Assembly: GCF_037975245.1 (NCBI RefSeq)
Contig: NC_092583.1
Location: 15,293,264-15,357,263, forward strand
Reading direction: 5' to 3'
Length of the DNA stretch: 64,000 bases
Source: Apostichopus japonicus
Lineage: Eukaryota; Echinodermata; Holothuroidea; Aspidochirotida; Stichopodidae
Part shown: one piece after another, positions 28,601 through 43,600 of the stretch
Layout of the letters: each line of letters opens with the position of its first letter
Numbering within the stretch: position 1 is the first letter of the stretch
Translations under genes and position numbers: made by a program
The notes under the pieces: generated by a model
The model's database searches: none
What the model was told of the DNA's origin: nothing
The model's input: the letters and a program-made list of their open reading frames with translations, nothing else

Positions 28601-31600
28601 TTTTGTAAACAACGCTATTGACTTACGATTTCTGGGTCCTCAAAAGGACCGAACCTTGATAAACTGGTTCGACCAGAAGGTCCTGGACCTTATCATGGTA
28701 TCTGACCAATCGTCCCACATCTTTAGGGCCTATTGGACCGTAAATTTGGGCCACGGCCTATTGAAAGTGTACACGTAACTAATTAGTCCATTGAGACTGT
28801 ACACTAAACATTCAAAGACAATATTACGCAAGAACAGTGGTTGCTATCGACTTTACAAAGGAATGCGAGGGCGCTATGCCATAACTATCAATTACAAATG
28901 TTGCAGTGGCCTAAATATCTAAAATAAGAAAAAAAAACCACGTACGTAGGTTGAAGCGTTCGGGAATGAGAATTTTATCAAAAATGAACGGATTTGGACG
29001 ATTTTGGTGTCAAATTACAGGAAATTTCAAGGTCATTTGCATTTTTCTCAGAGCTCTCTATAGATATGTTCCTGAAATGCTCAGAATATGTTCAAAACAT
29101 GTTAGGGTTTATACCAAATATAATGGGGGGGTTTGTTCAACTCTTATTTTCTGTCACGATTTTTATGAAGCGAACATCGATTTTTAGCCAAATTACGTCA
29201 TTTTCAGATTGACCTTTGACCTTTGAGCCCCACCCACTAAAAAAAATCACAGTGACCCCCCTTTTTATTTGTTTTATACACAAACGTATGGTCTTAGCTA
29301 CATTTCAATACCTTAATGAATGTTGTATGATGTAAGATGGCTGAGTACTATTTTTGTATAAATTCAATGACTATTTGGGTCGATATCGACCCAGTGTGCA
29401 TTAGAGGGTTAAAGAAACTTGAGTGATTCCATGGTAACCAAAAGGGTGCAATCCACTTCGTTCAGTTAATCGCTGAAGTAATTATTAAATAATTAAGCTA
29501 CTTAACTCCAATGAAAGGCTCAACAAACACTTTAATCCTTCCATCCATCTCAATCCTGAGATAAGAAGAAGTACAATAAGTCAACACTTTAGACAAAGCT
29601 TTGCTTCGTCCCGAATCACGACAAAAATTTCTAACCTTCGAAACCGCCACGCGAAAAATTTGAAACAGTAACTTATTTCGGGTCACTGAAGATTAATGGC
29701 AAGGTTTACAGAGCAGAAACGGTGACACATCACAAAGCAAAGAGATAAGGGTGTGTTTCTTGAACGCATGCAAACTTAATCATAGGTGTGGTGGATTGAT
29801 AATATTAAAAAATTTAGGAAATTTATATAAATAGGTAGGGTTTTTTGTTTTTTTTGTATAAAATAGGCTGCAGCTACAAAAACAAAATAGAATATGTGTT
29901 TGTTTGGGGGCTTCCCTTACCTGTAGCCAATTCTGAATCCAAACAATTGAACGGAAAAATATATCCAGAGTGTTGATGTGAAAAGTAGTAGGAAGAGTCA
30001 AATCCAATGCAACAATGTGTTAATCACATCAATAAGCATATCAAATTCAAGGAACAACTACATACCTACAGAAAAGCTACATTTTTATTTGAAAACATTG
30101 GTCCAAAGTTGTGCTGTTGGTATGTCTAAATTTGCACAAATATCTTGGATTTTTTTTTTTATATTCTAACAAAGTTTCCATACATTTGTACCATAACATA
30201 ATCTTCGTCATAAGCAAACGTGAGGAAGTATGTCTTGCTCGGAAAATTAAACAATTTCAAAATGACAAAGTACAGGAACATATAAGAAATTTTTCAATTT
30301 TCAAATCAAATGCAAATTCCACAGTAATCTTGAACTATTAAGAAAGAGCTTGATACTAATGACTACAGAGATGAGACAGATAGTTGTGAAGTCCAATAGT
30401 TTAAGGCGTGGGTTTTAATCTGTAGAGATCGGTATTACATGTACACAGCTTTGGCATAACCAATTGACTACGTGTAATACCTGTAGAAATTGGTGTTACT
30501 GTACGGGTTTGGTGTTACTGTAGGGTTTGGCTTTACTGTAAGGTTTGGTGTTAGTGTAGGGTTTGGTGTTACTGTAAGGTTTGGTGTTACTTTAGGGTTT
30601 GGTTTTACTATAGGTTTGGTGATACTGAATGGTTTGGTGTTACTGTAGGGTTTGGTTTTACTGAAGGGTTTGGTGTTACTGTAGGGTTTGGTGATACTGT
30701 ATGGTTTAGTGTTACTGTAGGGTTTGGTGTGACGGTAGGGTTTGGTGTTAGTGTTGGGTTTGGTGTTACTGTAGGGTTTGGTGTTACTGTAGGGTTTGGT
30801 GTTATGTTAGGGTTTGGTGTAAGTGTAAGGTTTGGTGTTAGTGTGGGGTTTGGTGTTATTGTGGGGTTTGGTGTTACTGTAGGGTCTAATGTTACTGTAG
30901 GGTCTGGTGTTACTGCAGGGTTTGGTGTTACTGTAGGATTTGGTGTTACTGTAGGGTTTGGTGCTACTGTAGGGTTTGGTGTTACTGTAGGGTTTGGTGT
31001 TACTGTAGGGTAGGGTTTGGTGTTACTGTAGTGTTTGGTGTAACTGTAGGGTTTGGTATTACTGTAAGGGTTGGTATTACTGTAAGGGTTGGTATTACTG
31101 TAGGGTTTAGTTTTACTGTATGGTTTGGTGTTAGTGTAGACTGTGGTGTTTTCACTAGAGTTTGGATGTTACCAGCAGGATTTGGTCTAGAGTGGTATTA
31201 CCAGTAGACCTTGGTATTTCCAAAAGACCTTGGTATCACCTGTAGACCTTGGTTTTACCAGTAGAGTGTTTGGTATCACCGGTCCCCAAAAAACAGTCCC
31301 CAAAACCCTCCCTTTCAACAAAAAGGATACTTATCAGGCTGGAAAGGACTGCAATACTCCTAAGCATCCGAGGAAAGAAACTTCCAACGATCGCTAAAGA
31401 AAACCAAGACGAAATCCAAGGGAAATTTTTCCACAAGAAATTCACGTGAAGACATTTTTAATGGTAGAATGAGTAGTGAGGAGTGACCGGGGGGGGGGGG
31501 TCCGGTCATAGAGGGCGCACAGTGTTATTATTTTACCAGGACTTTATAGGCACGGTAGAATGAGGTGCTAAGGTTGTGAGGAGACAGGTAAGCGAGGAGC

Positions 31601-34600
31601 GAAGTAAATATGGTGTTACTGTAGGGTTTGGTGCTACTGTAGGGTTTGGTGTTACTGTAGGGTAGGGTTTGGTGTTACTGTAGTGTTTGGTGTAACTGTA
31701 GGGTTTGGTATTACTGTAAGGGTTGGTATTACTGTATGGTTTAGTTTTACTGTATGGTTTTGTGTTAGTGTAGACTGTGGTGTTTTCACTAGAGTTTGGA
31801 TGTTACCAGCAGGATTTGGTCTAGAGTGGTATTACCAGTAGACCTTGGTATTTCCAGTAGACCTTGGTATCACCTGTAGACCTTGGTATTTCCAGTAGAC
31901 CTTGGTATCACCTGTAGACCTTGGTTTTACCAGTAGAGTGTTTGGTCTCACCAGTATTTATCAGTAGAGAGTTTGATATGAATGTATAGTTTGATATTAA
32001 TGTAGAGTTTGGTGTTACCTGTAGAACATTAGCTTGCAGAGTTCAGTTCTTATCAGCACAGTATGGTCCTACATGTAGAGTCATTATAACCTGTAGTGTT
32101 AGGTACATTACCATTAAAGTTTTGTATATTTTTAACCTGTGGAGCTAGGTGTTACCGGTACAGTAATAAGTATTACCTGTAGAGCTTGGTACTAGCAGCA
32201 TGCTTCCTGGAGAACGCTTCATCCTCTTCAACTTCACTGGCTGCTTTAATTCCGCTGACAGCTCCGAGTGCATTGGTCAAGATCTCATCGTATTCGGTTC
32301 TGGACCCGTCTACAATATGAATCTTGGAGCGTCCTCCATGTTCGTCATCACGAATATTCTGGGCAACTTCAGTACCCTGCAGAAGTAATCAGGACATCTC
32401 TGAAGTCATCATTTACTTTACGCTACCATTAAACGCATATAAATTGTCTGGTGAGTGTTGTTTATAAGCATCAGTAGATTACCTCACATCATCAACAACA
32501 TTAACTATACATTCACTATGTGTAAAGAATTACATTTGTTCATAAAATAAAAGTGCCATCACTTCACCCCCAACACTACAGATTTTGGTAAAATTACTTC
32601 CTTCACAACGACAAAACTACTTTTAAAAATAGCACACTATTTTGTCAGACTGATGGGAACAATCTCCCCACCTCCATCTCTAAACTCTGTCTCTAAACTC
32701 CCCCTCCCATCCCCCTCCCATCCCCCTCCCATCCCCCACCCCCCTCCCCTCCAAAAAAAAAAATAATCAGAATGACATTTTTATACCTTGAGTCTCTCAA
32801 TCCTGTTGCTGTCTTTCCCATTCCAGACATAGATTACTGGTCCAAGATCAATGATAAAGACATCACCTTGGTTGAAAGACTCCCATTTGAAATCAACCTG
32901 TTAATAAAGAAGTAAAAGAAAAGAAAAAATCCAGTTTTATGTTTATATCATATGTTGGTAATTGTTAAGTCGTTGTTAAGTCTTTATTAAGTTATTGCAT
33001 TTATTCAATTATCACAAATCATCATTTTAGTTTGAATTTCCAGTCCTTTACTCCCTCCCTCCCTGTTTTAATTTTAATCTTCCTATTATCTATTTTTCCA
33101 TCAACCATGTGTCGCTGTGAATCATTGCACTTCCAAGTGAGGGTCATCAAAAGCCCACAAACTTGTTGAGAACAAATGTAACAGGTTAATAATGAAGTAA
33201 ATATTGTTCTTTCGAGTTATGATAAGGAACTAAAATGACAGCATGATGTTTTAAGGGACAGTGGAAATTTTCGTTCCTTGTGATAAGGAAGTAAAGAAAA
33301 TTTAAAGGGTGTGAAGACTCGCGCAAAAAGAAACGTCTAATGCCGGTAATTTGACCTAGTTTCGAATGAGGTGTAACAGAAGTGTTAAACACCACCATCC
33401 ATCCCAGAAAATACAAACACAGCTTGCTACCGTCGGTAATTAGACACTAGTGTACAGTCAGTACATACAGCTGCGGTCAATACCCACAGCACAATATACA
33501 AACATACAGCGATGGACATCTCAGGTACAGCTAGGTATCACGCTTCATTACTGTCTGCATTTTGTAGCGACACGAACAAAACGTCACTCGCAAGCAACAG
33601 AAAGTTAACTTTTTCAGATGGCCGCACGCAGTTTGGGGCGAGTCTTCAATGCCTTTAAGTGATTTTTTAGTACAATAACCAATATAAAACGAGCCATCTT
33701 AGCCATCAAACATTTTGAACAGATTAGGTTACTTTGGTTATTCCCCAAGCAAGGCCAAGAGAATTCTCATTTGAAACCCTATCATCCATGTGATAATTAT
33801 TGATGTAGGGCGGTATACATCACGCTCTACCTGTTTATACCTAGGTGGTCAGAGAATAACATGGCAGTCGAGTTGTCATAACACTCACTCCTACTGCTAC
33901 TGTGACCAGCATTTAACAGCACAACCTGACAGATGAGAGGGTATACCTCTGATCACTCTCTCGATACTGAGGGAGGTAATGGCACCGCCTCTGTCATCAG
34001 TTTTAAACAATGGAAAGAACATAACCAAGTCCCCCTCTCCTCCCCCCCCCCTCTATTTCCAATAAAAAAACTAGGAACACAGCAGCAGTTTTGAATACAT
34101 TGAGAGAATACGGTTCCCGGTGGGAGTTTGAAGCTGGGAGGCTACAGGCTGTGCAGTGGACTAACATGGTGCGGTAGTGCAAATTTCACACAACCGTTAG
34201 TGTTGCAACATGAATCCCGGTATCGTAACTACTGTACAACTGGGATTTTACTCAACTTTCATCTACGGTTCTGAGACTGTCAATGTCATACATTCAATAT
34301 GCATAGCGTAGGCGATGTACATACTCTTACACGCACGGTTATAAAAACAAAAAATAACACGCTATATTAGGGCCTTTGTTTTTTTAACATACACTATCAA
34401 AAAGAAAAGCACAAACCTTGGAAAAAAGCAACCCACACCATCCTTCATTCATACTCGACGTACAATATTAAATTAACACATTCGCATATGGATTAAACTT
34501 GTAATCTGTACACAAACATAAATTGGGGATTCCCCACTTTTCCATGATATTGGAATAGGGCAACCCTTCAAGTTCAAAAGTTCACAATGAAAAGTTTTCA

Positions 34601-37600
34601 ACTATCAACAAGTCACCACGTGTTTGGAACTTCAGACAATAAGAATGTAACATAGGGGCTATGTAAATACGGGACTATAAACTACATTCATGAGAATAGT
34701 ACAGATTTATTTATATCGTTAATGGGCGGCTGTTTTCTCCACAAAATATATAGTCGATATTGTCGATACGTATAATATCCATCTTTCATACAAAAGTTCT
34801 TAAAATTAAAAAAGTAGCCAAAGATAACTATAAATGACATCGTGGAACCCCCCGCATTAATAAAGAATGCATTCTATTACAGCATCAAATCTCAAGTACC
34901 GTACTGCACTGTGTGTACCAGTACCATACCCTAGGCTATAATAATATACAGTCCCGGGCGGAGATGGATTTAAACTAGATATACTCCTTGCGGTTTGGGC
35001 TAAAAATTTATTAAATCCTATAATTATTATACCAAAATGAGGTGAAATACATAAGGGTAAGATTTTGTACATGGGAACTTTCACGTTCATCGTTTGAAGG
35101 AAGAATAAATAACGAAAATTTCAGAATAACTTTGAGGTCCCGCAACATGCTGAACCGAAGTAACGTTAGATATTTGGTGTAGCCTAGGTCCAAATTACTA
35201 CGTGAAAAATCAATTCGTTAATATATAGGTATAGGCCAGTATGTAAATTGATCAGATATTATTCAAACTAAGAACACAGAAACCAGAAATAAACGTGTTT
35301 CGTTTTCTTTATTTCAAATAGCAACACGTAGATATTTTTATTATGTCTGGGATTACCTGGAATGATACCAACACGAATGTAATAACCGGTTGTTTTCCCA
35401 CTACCGGTAGTATTTACACATTGCATTGTGATCGGGATTAGTCAATACCGGGATCGGGATACCGGGATTCACTTGACTACCGGGATCCCGCACAACGCTA
35501 CTGTGGACAGCCATGCCTTCACCACTAAAAGTCAATGAACCTGCAATTTATTACCACTTCTGGTAAAGTGTTAACACTAAAGCCTAAAACTTTGGTTTAT
35601 CTGTGATGCACCATCATCACGGCAATACATCGACATATCCGATCTAGGCGTGTCAGAATACAAATGCAAGATGAATTTGGCAAAACTTAGCATCTAGTGG
35701 GATTCTATGATTTGCAATGATGAATCAGCAACATGAACTCTGAACTATGACTTTGACAATTAAAAGATCAATACAAACAGTCTAAACAGTCCAATTCTAA
35801 CAACAATCTTACTGTTCAAACATATCCCCCCCCCTAAAACAAGGGGGGAGAAAATATCACTGCATCCATAGGAAAATAAGTTAAGAAAACCACATCCAAC
35901 TTCCCCTACATTAATAAAAGTCATAAGCAAAAAGAGTTCTAGCCAAATTGATTCAAAATATAGAAACCTGAGTTCAAAACAACCTGTTGTCAGCAGGATG
36001 AGTTGGACACTGCAGATCTCTTTAACTTACTTCAAACAGAACACTCTAAATATTGACCAACCTGAAGGACTCTGATATTTCTTCGACCTTTAACCTTAAA
36101 GAGTCTCTTCTCTGCCTTGTTGCGTTCGACATGTTTAAAGCCAGATGCAACACCCCCCTTCAGGTACCTTTTAAAATATAAGAAAGATAAGAGAACAATA
36201 ATTTATTAACAAAATAACACACAAAATAACACACAAAATAACACACAAAATAACATAATAACCACACACATTAACTGTAGATAGATACCACTTCTCTGTT
36301 GACAATCCATGCATTCAACAATTTGAAGTGAAGCTGGTTGTTACTCTATTATTCTACATCAGCTTCTCATGCACAACTATCACAGTTCGAACTTCCAAGC
36401 TCTTAAATAGCTCTATCACAAATGTATGCAAGATAATCCCATGCCGATGCTTAGTTTAGTTCTAATATGCAATGCTTTAATTTAGTTTGGGGTTAGATAA
36501 GTCTTGTTGGAGTGTTAATACTTTGGCCTAGCATTACTTAGTAGTTGTATTGAGCATGTTAAACATTAAGTTTTTTGTAAGATTTTTATTTAAGTACTGT
36601 GAGTCTCAAATTATCTGCAACATATATTGCCAGAGTTTTTAGTTGATGTGTCCAGAAATAACATTGATGTAACATGTGAACAATATTCAAAACAATCCCC
36701 AAAGTACCTGGATTAGAAACAAAGTCAACAAACAGGTTTCAATAATGATATTGCTAGACCCTACTGTCACATGACTCCAACGGGTATCTTAAGAAAATAT
36801 CCCCTCTAGCCTGCCTTGGGACCTATGCCCTTGTTTCTCTAGCTATACCACTCATCTAACATTACATGACCCCCTGTGGTAGCATATTAACACCATACAC
36901 CCCTTGTTTGCTTTACCGTGAGACCTATGACCCTATGTACACACTCATGTATCTGTAACATTACCCTTATATCTAAAGATAACAGTACATGACACCCTGC
37001 ATTGAAATGTTAACACCCTACAGTTGTCTCTCACAGCATTTTTGCAGCCTACAACCCTCTCACATTTTTGGGACCTTTGACCCTATGTCCACACTCATCT
37101 AGCTATAACATTTACACTTATCTAATAGTACATAGCCTCCTATAGTACTGCTGCACATAACATCCATCCAGCTCACTATGACACCTACTGTATGGTGATA
37201 TACACATACTCCTAATGTTACAACACTGCAACATTCATCAACATCACATATTATGCAGAGAATAGCAATACCTAGTCACTAATTACCATCCATGCATCCA
37301 ATTTATTAGTTTGCTATTAAACTGATAAGAAGCACTGCACTTGACAATTACAAACAATCATTGACTAACACAGTAAGTTTATTAACGATTCTTACAATTT
37401 ATAGTCCATGTAGGTTCGTAATGACTCACACGTGTAACCATCAGCTGTTCTAGTTCAGATTATTCACAATTTAAATCACAATGAATGTTTTCAGCTCTAT
37501 GATTCCTTAATAGTGGGAGATTACTTTCACATGCTGGCATAATGAATGTTTAGCTCTACTTTACCTCAACCTATAGCAAGTTATTACAATGAATCCTTCA

Positions 37601-40600
37601 GTTGCTTGTTACATATCATCCATTAGTGAGGTACTCACTACAAAAACAAATGATACACGGCATGATCACAATACAATAGCTGTTACATTTCACCTCAACC
37701 TATAGAATGAAGTATAACTCTCCAAAAATAACTAACAAACTTTCAGTTCCTCTTCCCCTCAACCTATCTTGTGAAATATTACTTTCCACAAACAATGAAC
37801 ATTTCTTGCTTGTTGTATAACCTTCATTGAAGTACTACTATCAACACATATAAATAGATATCACAGCTGCAGGCTACCTCAATGTTATTACTTTCCAGAT
37901 ACCTGTAGACATCACAATAAACATTTTGATCAGCTTTTTACATCCAGCCTTGAGTGAGGTACTACATATGGACATCACAATGACCTTTCACCTGCAGTCA
38001 ATCTCAACCCTATTTAGTGAGGCATTACTCTCCATGCACATTATACAAGCATCACAATAATGAACTTTTCATCTTGGTTGTTATATCACACTTCAATGAG
38101 GTATTAGCCAGGGTAGGAAGTAAGATTTGGCTGTTGGGGGCTATTTTATAAATAAAATTTAAAACAAGCCCCCCTAAATGTGTTCTAGCACTAACACAGG
38201 TATCACAATGGAAGCTACAGCTTTTCATGTTGCCTCAGCCTATCGTGAGGTATGATTATCTAAATGTATTGGACTTTAAAAATATCTAAACACAAAACAA
38301 ACAAAGAAAGAAGCTTTCAAAGCTCACTTGATTCCTTTCTTGAAATATGACAGGAATTTCTTCGATTCGTGCTCTTGGACCTCCCTATGCTGAACTGGGC
38401 CGCCTCCCAGGGCATCGTCAAGCTCAACCGTCTTGTATGCAGCTATTCCAGCTTCATCCTGTACAAGCGCAAGATAAAGTAGCGCAACAATTAGCTCAAC
38501 AATTAGTTCTTCAAACTGGAGAAACTCTTTACACATTTAATCAGAATCTTTTTCTAGCTCAATGGGATTGACAATTTGTCCACAATTCATACTCAAGATG
38601 AGTCACGATAACTGCAAAATCCTCTGAATGATGGGTATCGTTGGGAAGGAAGAGGTTCCCCTTCAATAGGTTAGGTGGATAGGAAGGTGCACTAAGAGAG
38701 TCGAAACAGGTAAGAGAGACGTGCCTTAAAATGTTAAATTTGAAGAGAAGAGGATTTCTGCATGTTCTGACTTGATGACTGCAACACAGAGAATGTTGGA
38801 ACATCGATACTGAGCTATTTTGAATGTAGTCTTTAACCAATGGCTACCTTCCTCAAAGATCTTGAAAGCTGTTCTGGGAAACAGGTTGAAAGGATTTGAC
38901 CTGTCACAATAGGAGGTCAGTATAGTTGCCCAGGTCACTCGAGAAAGCGAAAGTGCAGGAATTGTGAGAAGACAGGGAAGTGAGGAAGCGAAGTAAATAC
39001 AGAAATTAACTGAAATGCTCACCTGAGAAGTTTCTGATCCAAGCCAGAAATGGATGTCATGGACAAAGCTATTTCCAGACGATACGGTCTGTGAAAAATA
39101 TAAGAAAATAATTCATGTATTAAATACATGATATAATTAAAGAAATTGTAGGTTTACAGATTTGTGCCAAGACCTTCTTGTACAACTGAACAACAATTAA
39201 CCCTGGTCATTATTTACCTAGTCACACCCACACACTCAACTACGCATAATTCAAGCAGTCACTCCTGGGGCACAACAATGAACCACATCTATGTGTCCCT
39301 TGGGGGACTTTCCATTGGTTGCAGCCCCCAGATCCCCATTTTTGCAACTGGGTGAAGAGAGACAATGGCCAGAACTCGAACCTGCAATCCTTAGACAGCA
39401 AGTCCATTGCCTATCTATCTAACCACAATGTGTTTTAAGCATAGCTAGGGGCTCGCGGCTTACAAAGTACGCTACAAAAGTGAAATCCCAACACTTAGAA
39501 AAAGCCACCAAGTAACGAAAATACATGAAAACGATCAGACATCTTATAAGAAGTATAACAGACAAAAACATGTATACAAAAGGTGAGATACCACCCATCC
39601 GCTCTAGTGCGGAACAGTCGGAAATGAACGAAGCAGTTTCGCGGAACTGCTACCTGAGAAAGTAACGTTACGCTACTCAAAAACGGACATATGAGCATGG
39701 GTCGCACACTAAAAACAGCCTCCCAAACTCCCTCCCTTTATAAGAAAAGGATACTTATCAGGCTGTAAAAGACTGTAGAACGTTCTGAAATCCCAAAGGA
39801 TGTATAGAAGGTAAAAATCTAATGTATTCCGGGCAATTTCCGTAAGATTTTATATCCACTACGAAAACGTATACATGTAAATACTTTGGATGGTAGAATG
39901 AGAAGGAAGGGCAACGACCGGAGGAGCCGGTCGCTGAGGGTGCACAGTGTTAAAAGATTACCAGGGTATACTAGACACAGTAGAATGAGGTGCTAAGGTT
40001 GTGGGGAGACAAGTAAGCAAGGAACGAAGTAAATGTTCAATTACACATGTATGTTGGTATTGTTTCTGTGGGCATAAATCCTATCCTAGCCAATCCCATG
40101 CACTAAATGTTTCTCAACTGACATCACCATTATTTTAAGCAGTTCACCTTAGTAGCTATACATTATACATTCATTTAATGAAATGTCAATCAAATTTTTT
40201 TGGGGGGGGAGGGGTGCGAAAGGGGTGCAACTAAAATAGATTCTTAACAAAATCATTTTGATCTCAAACAGTATGACTGTTGCAGGGCCAAAACATTTTC
40301 TTTTCACCTCAGAATGGGTTTCAAGTCTATGAGGAAAAAGCAACACTTGGTAATATAGTTTAGAATGTTTCTTAGACTTTCTAACTTCCTCATAGTTTCA
40401 CGATTCTACCTACGGGTACAGAAATTAAAGAATTAAAAGAATACATTTTCACCCGACCAAGTTTGTTCCAGGAAACAGCTTCATTACGGATAGCTTCCTG
40501 TAAATAATTTGACTTTCACACAGTTTATTGTACTATGCATGATGCCATTCATGTATGAAACAAAAATATTATCATAGTCAGGCACATGGAACAAGAAAGC

Positions 40601-43600
40601 TGACATTGACTTTGTTATTCCTTGCCATATAATTTGCTCAAAATCCCACATAACTACAGTATCTCACTAATTGTGTAAAAAAAAAGTGAGTTTAATTTGT
40701 ACCAGAATTTAGTGAGAACCAGAAGAGATCAGAGATTTCCAGCTCTTATTTGTAGCATTCGCCTTGTGGTCATCAACCAATTTATTCACTGGCAAGGATT
40801 ATACAGTACTTACAGAATTTGAGATAATGGCTACTGCAGTGTTTAAATCACCGAACACAAGAGTATCAACTCTCTGAAGCAGAATTCATTTCCTCGATGA
40901 CTGTATGCATTGTTGAAGGCCTATTGTATTGAGCCCCTTCACAAAACTAACCTAAACTGAAACTGACTGAACTATTAAAAAAAAAAAATTAAAAAAAATA
41001 TGGCATCAGAGAACTCACAGATTTGTAGCTTTAATTTTGGCTTTATCATGTTTACAAGGTTTTAAGACTTTGACACCAACAGACCTCATGTGACCTTTGA
41101 CCTCTACCAATTTCCATAAAGTATTAAGTTCAACAAATATGTACTTTCTGAGTTATCTTATTTACAAAGATTTCAGACTTTGACCTCAAATTACCATTGA
41201 CCAATCCACTATGAAACTTAGAGTTAGTCTTTACAAACAAGATGTCACACACACTCTCACCATCATCATCATTGCAGATTCCTTTAGTCACTGTCAAGTA
41301 GTAAAAAAAACTAAATAACCAAATCCATGCTTTTTATTTACTAACTGCTTCCACAACGGTGAACATAACACAAAAGGGCATGCAGATACTACAGTATACT
41401 GCTTACTGAGCACATGTAGTGTCAAACGGTACTTTGTGCATGTGCACTCATATTACCAGGGAATAATTTGATACGCAAACTTTTTGAATTTTACAATTCA
41501 AAATACAAATGCTATGTCTCTGTTTACACAAGAAACTGCTAAACGTGTTTGGAATTGTTCATAATAGTTTGTCCATTGAGTAAATATAGCATGACCTTGC
41601 TACGGGATACCGGATAAATTATTCCATAGTACGTATATGTACTGTATCTATACATGCATCCATTTGTTCATGCTAAAAGTAAGAAGATGGCACCACTATT
41701 GTAAGATCCATGAGTAGGAATTTGAGTAGGATTAACATAGGAACATAGTGAACATGAGTAGGAACATTCAAATCATCATGAATCAGTGTGTGACAGTGTG
41801 TACTGAAATAACAGCTCACATTAATCACAAACCTGCCCAGTGAGGTATGCACAGGCCATTCAGTAATGCTCACTTTTACAACTTTAAGAAGAGACAAAAA
41901 CCTACTTCTCAATTTTTGCTATCTGGGATCTAGGGGAAGGGAGAACTGCAATAGTGGGCAAAGCAACATTTTGAACTTGACAACTCATATAAGTTTATCC
42001 TTTTTTAACCTTTTTCTTCTATTTTTGAATCTGTCAAACACAACAATTTGTATCTGATGTACTTGATGTGCCAGCCATGTAAATAATGTATGCATTTCTA
42101 GATGTAGCAATGAAAGACAGTCTGGGCTAGATAAAGCACTGAATATGTTGAGTCTGCACACGCTCTGAAGCAAGCAGCCATCTCCACTTGAACTTTGACC
42201 ATTTAAGTGTGAGACAATTACTAACCACAAGGAAGCTATATGGCAGCCATATAGTACCATGCATGTTTTATTACTTACTGGCTTGTACAGACACAGATTT
42301 TAATATTGCTTTTACACACTGTGCAAGTAAATTTATGATTTCTTTAACTAGTTTAAATTAAGTCAGTTCTTTGCCAATTTTATGATATATAGTATCTGCA
42401 GGAAAGTAGACATTTTTCAGAGAATGCAAATATTTTATATTCTTTATGTATTGTTATCGTCGTAGGATATCTACTGAAGTAGTGATTAAAAACATTTATT
42501 CGTAACCCTGTAGAAGCTATAATATGATATTATGATATTACATCAAGGCAAGGTAAAAGCTCACATATAAATATGTGTAATCTACAAGTATAGGACACTC
42601 CCTTTATTGAAGCACACATTACACATTACTCTGAACTATATATATAAATGATATGTACAACATGTGATATATAGGGAATGTGGTAGAACGAATCAGAGGC
42701 CTTTTTGGAAACTGCATGCGAGTCAACTGAAGGGAAAAGAATAAGGGAACCTACGGTGCAGTCACGCATCACTGACTACTAAAAAGTCCACACAATCACC
42801 TAGCCTTGCAGGTCCTTATATGGTTCTAACTGTGTCTGACAATAAGCAATTTAATTTACATGTGATGCACTATTGAGCCATAGAATTCCACAAAGTGGTT
42901 CCCATTGTGTTCTTAAGCAGGTAAAAGTTGAAGCTTGACCAGTTGGAAAGTAAGCCCCTTATATGATTCTACAGTGTCTTACAATAAACAATCATTTACA
43001 TGTTATGCACTGATTAAACTACAATCTCTTAGATCTAGGACTCTACGAAGTGGTTCCCTTTGTGTTCTAAAGCAGGTAAAAGTTGTAGCTTGCCCAGTTG
43101 GCCTTTTATACTTGTAAAAAGTAAGTCCCAGAAGCAATCCTGGATAAAGGGTGCATACACAGTGCATCTGTGAAACTGTAGTATAATAATTGTGTATATA
43201 TGTTTATGAAAGTGCACAATGTTCAACCTGTTTGCTTCACATTAAGTTGCCATGGAAACCACTGTGATTTAAGTATCTGTTCATGTATGATTTAAGAGAC
43301 TAGTTTCAGGAAAATCAAAATCATGTTCTCAAATAAACACTGAGAGACTAGGAATATGTTACAGGCCTGCTATTTTTCAGTGAACATATATGATATGATC
43401 TGAAATTTGGACAATTAAATTGTAGTTTTAAGTTCAACTGTTGTGGAGCAGTTTTGCGGGCAGCTCGACTTTTTCTGATAAAACAATAAAAACTGATATA
43501 TACATCTTTGCACTTGTGTAGCAATTTTCCACTTTCACATGTAGCATTATGCTGGATAAATTATTCCCTGCAAAGCTTCCACGTTCACAAAATACAATGT

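Larger units (their letters stand above)
24035..32176 (-). other. 8.1-kb villin intron 6
   Basis: This intron between villin exons 6 and 7 shows no coding exon. Almost all its length is explained by the hAT-like element, the ~155-bp satellite, the SINE with its microsatellites, a TTAA-bounded candidate element, the 18-bp minisatellite and a dispersed repeat, each listed separately. The stretch 29420-30480 is AT-rich with nothing recognised. Confidence 0.7.

Noticed and set aside
30490-31150. Telomere-like repeat
   Set aside because: The 18-bp unit contains GGGTTTGG but is not a TTAGGG array. It is an interstitial minisatellite.
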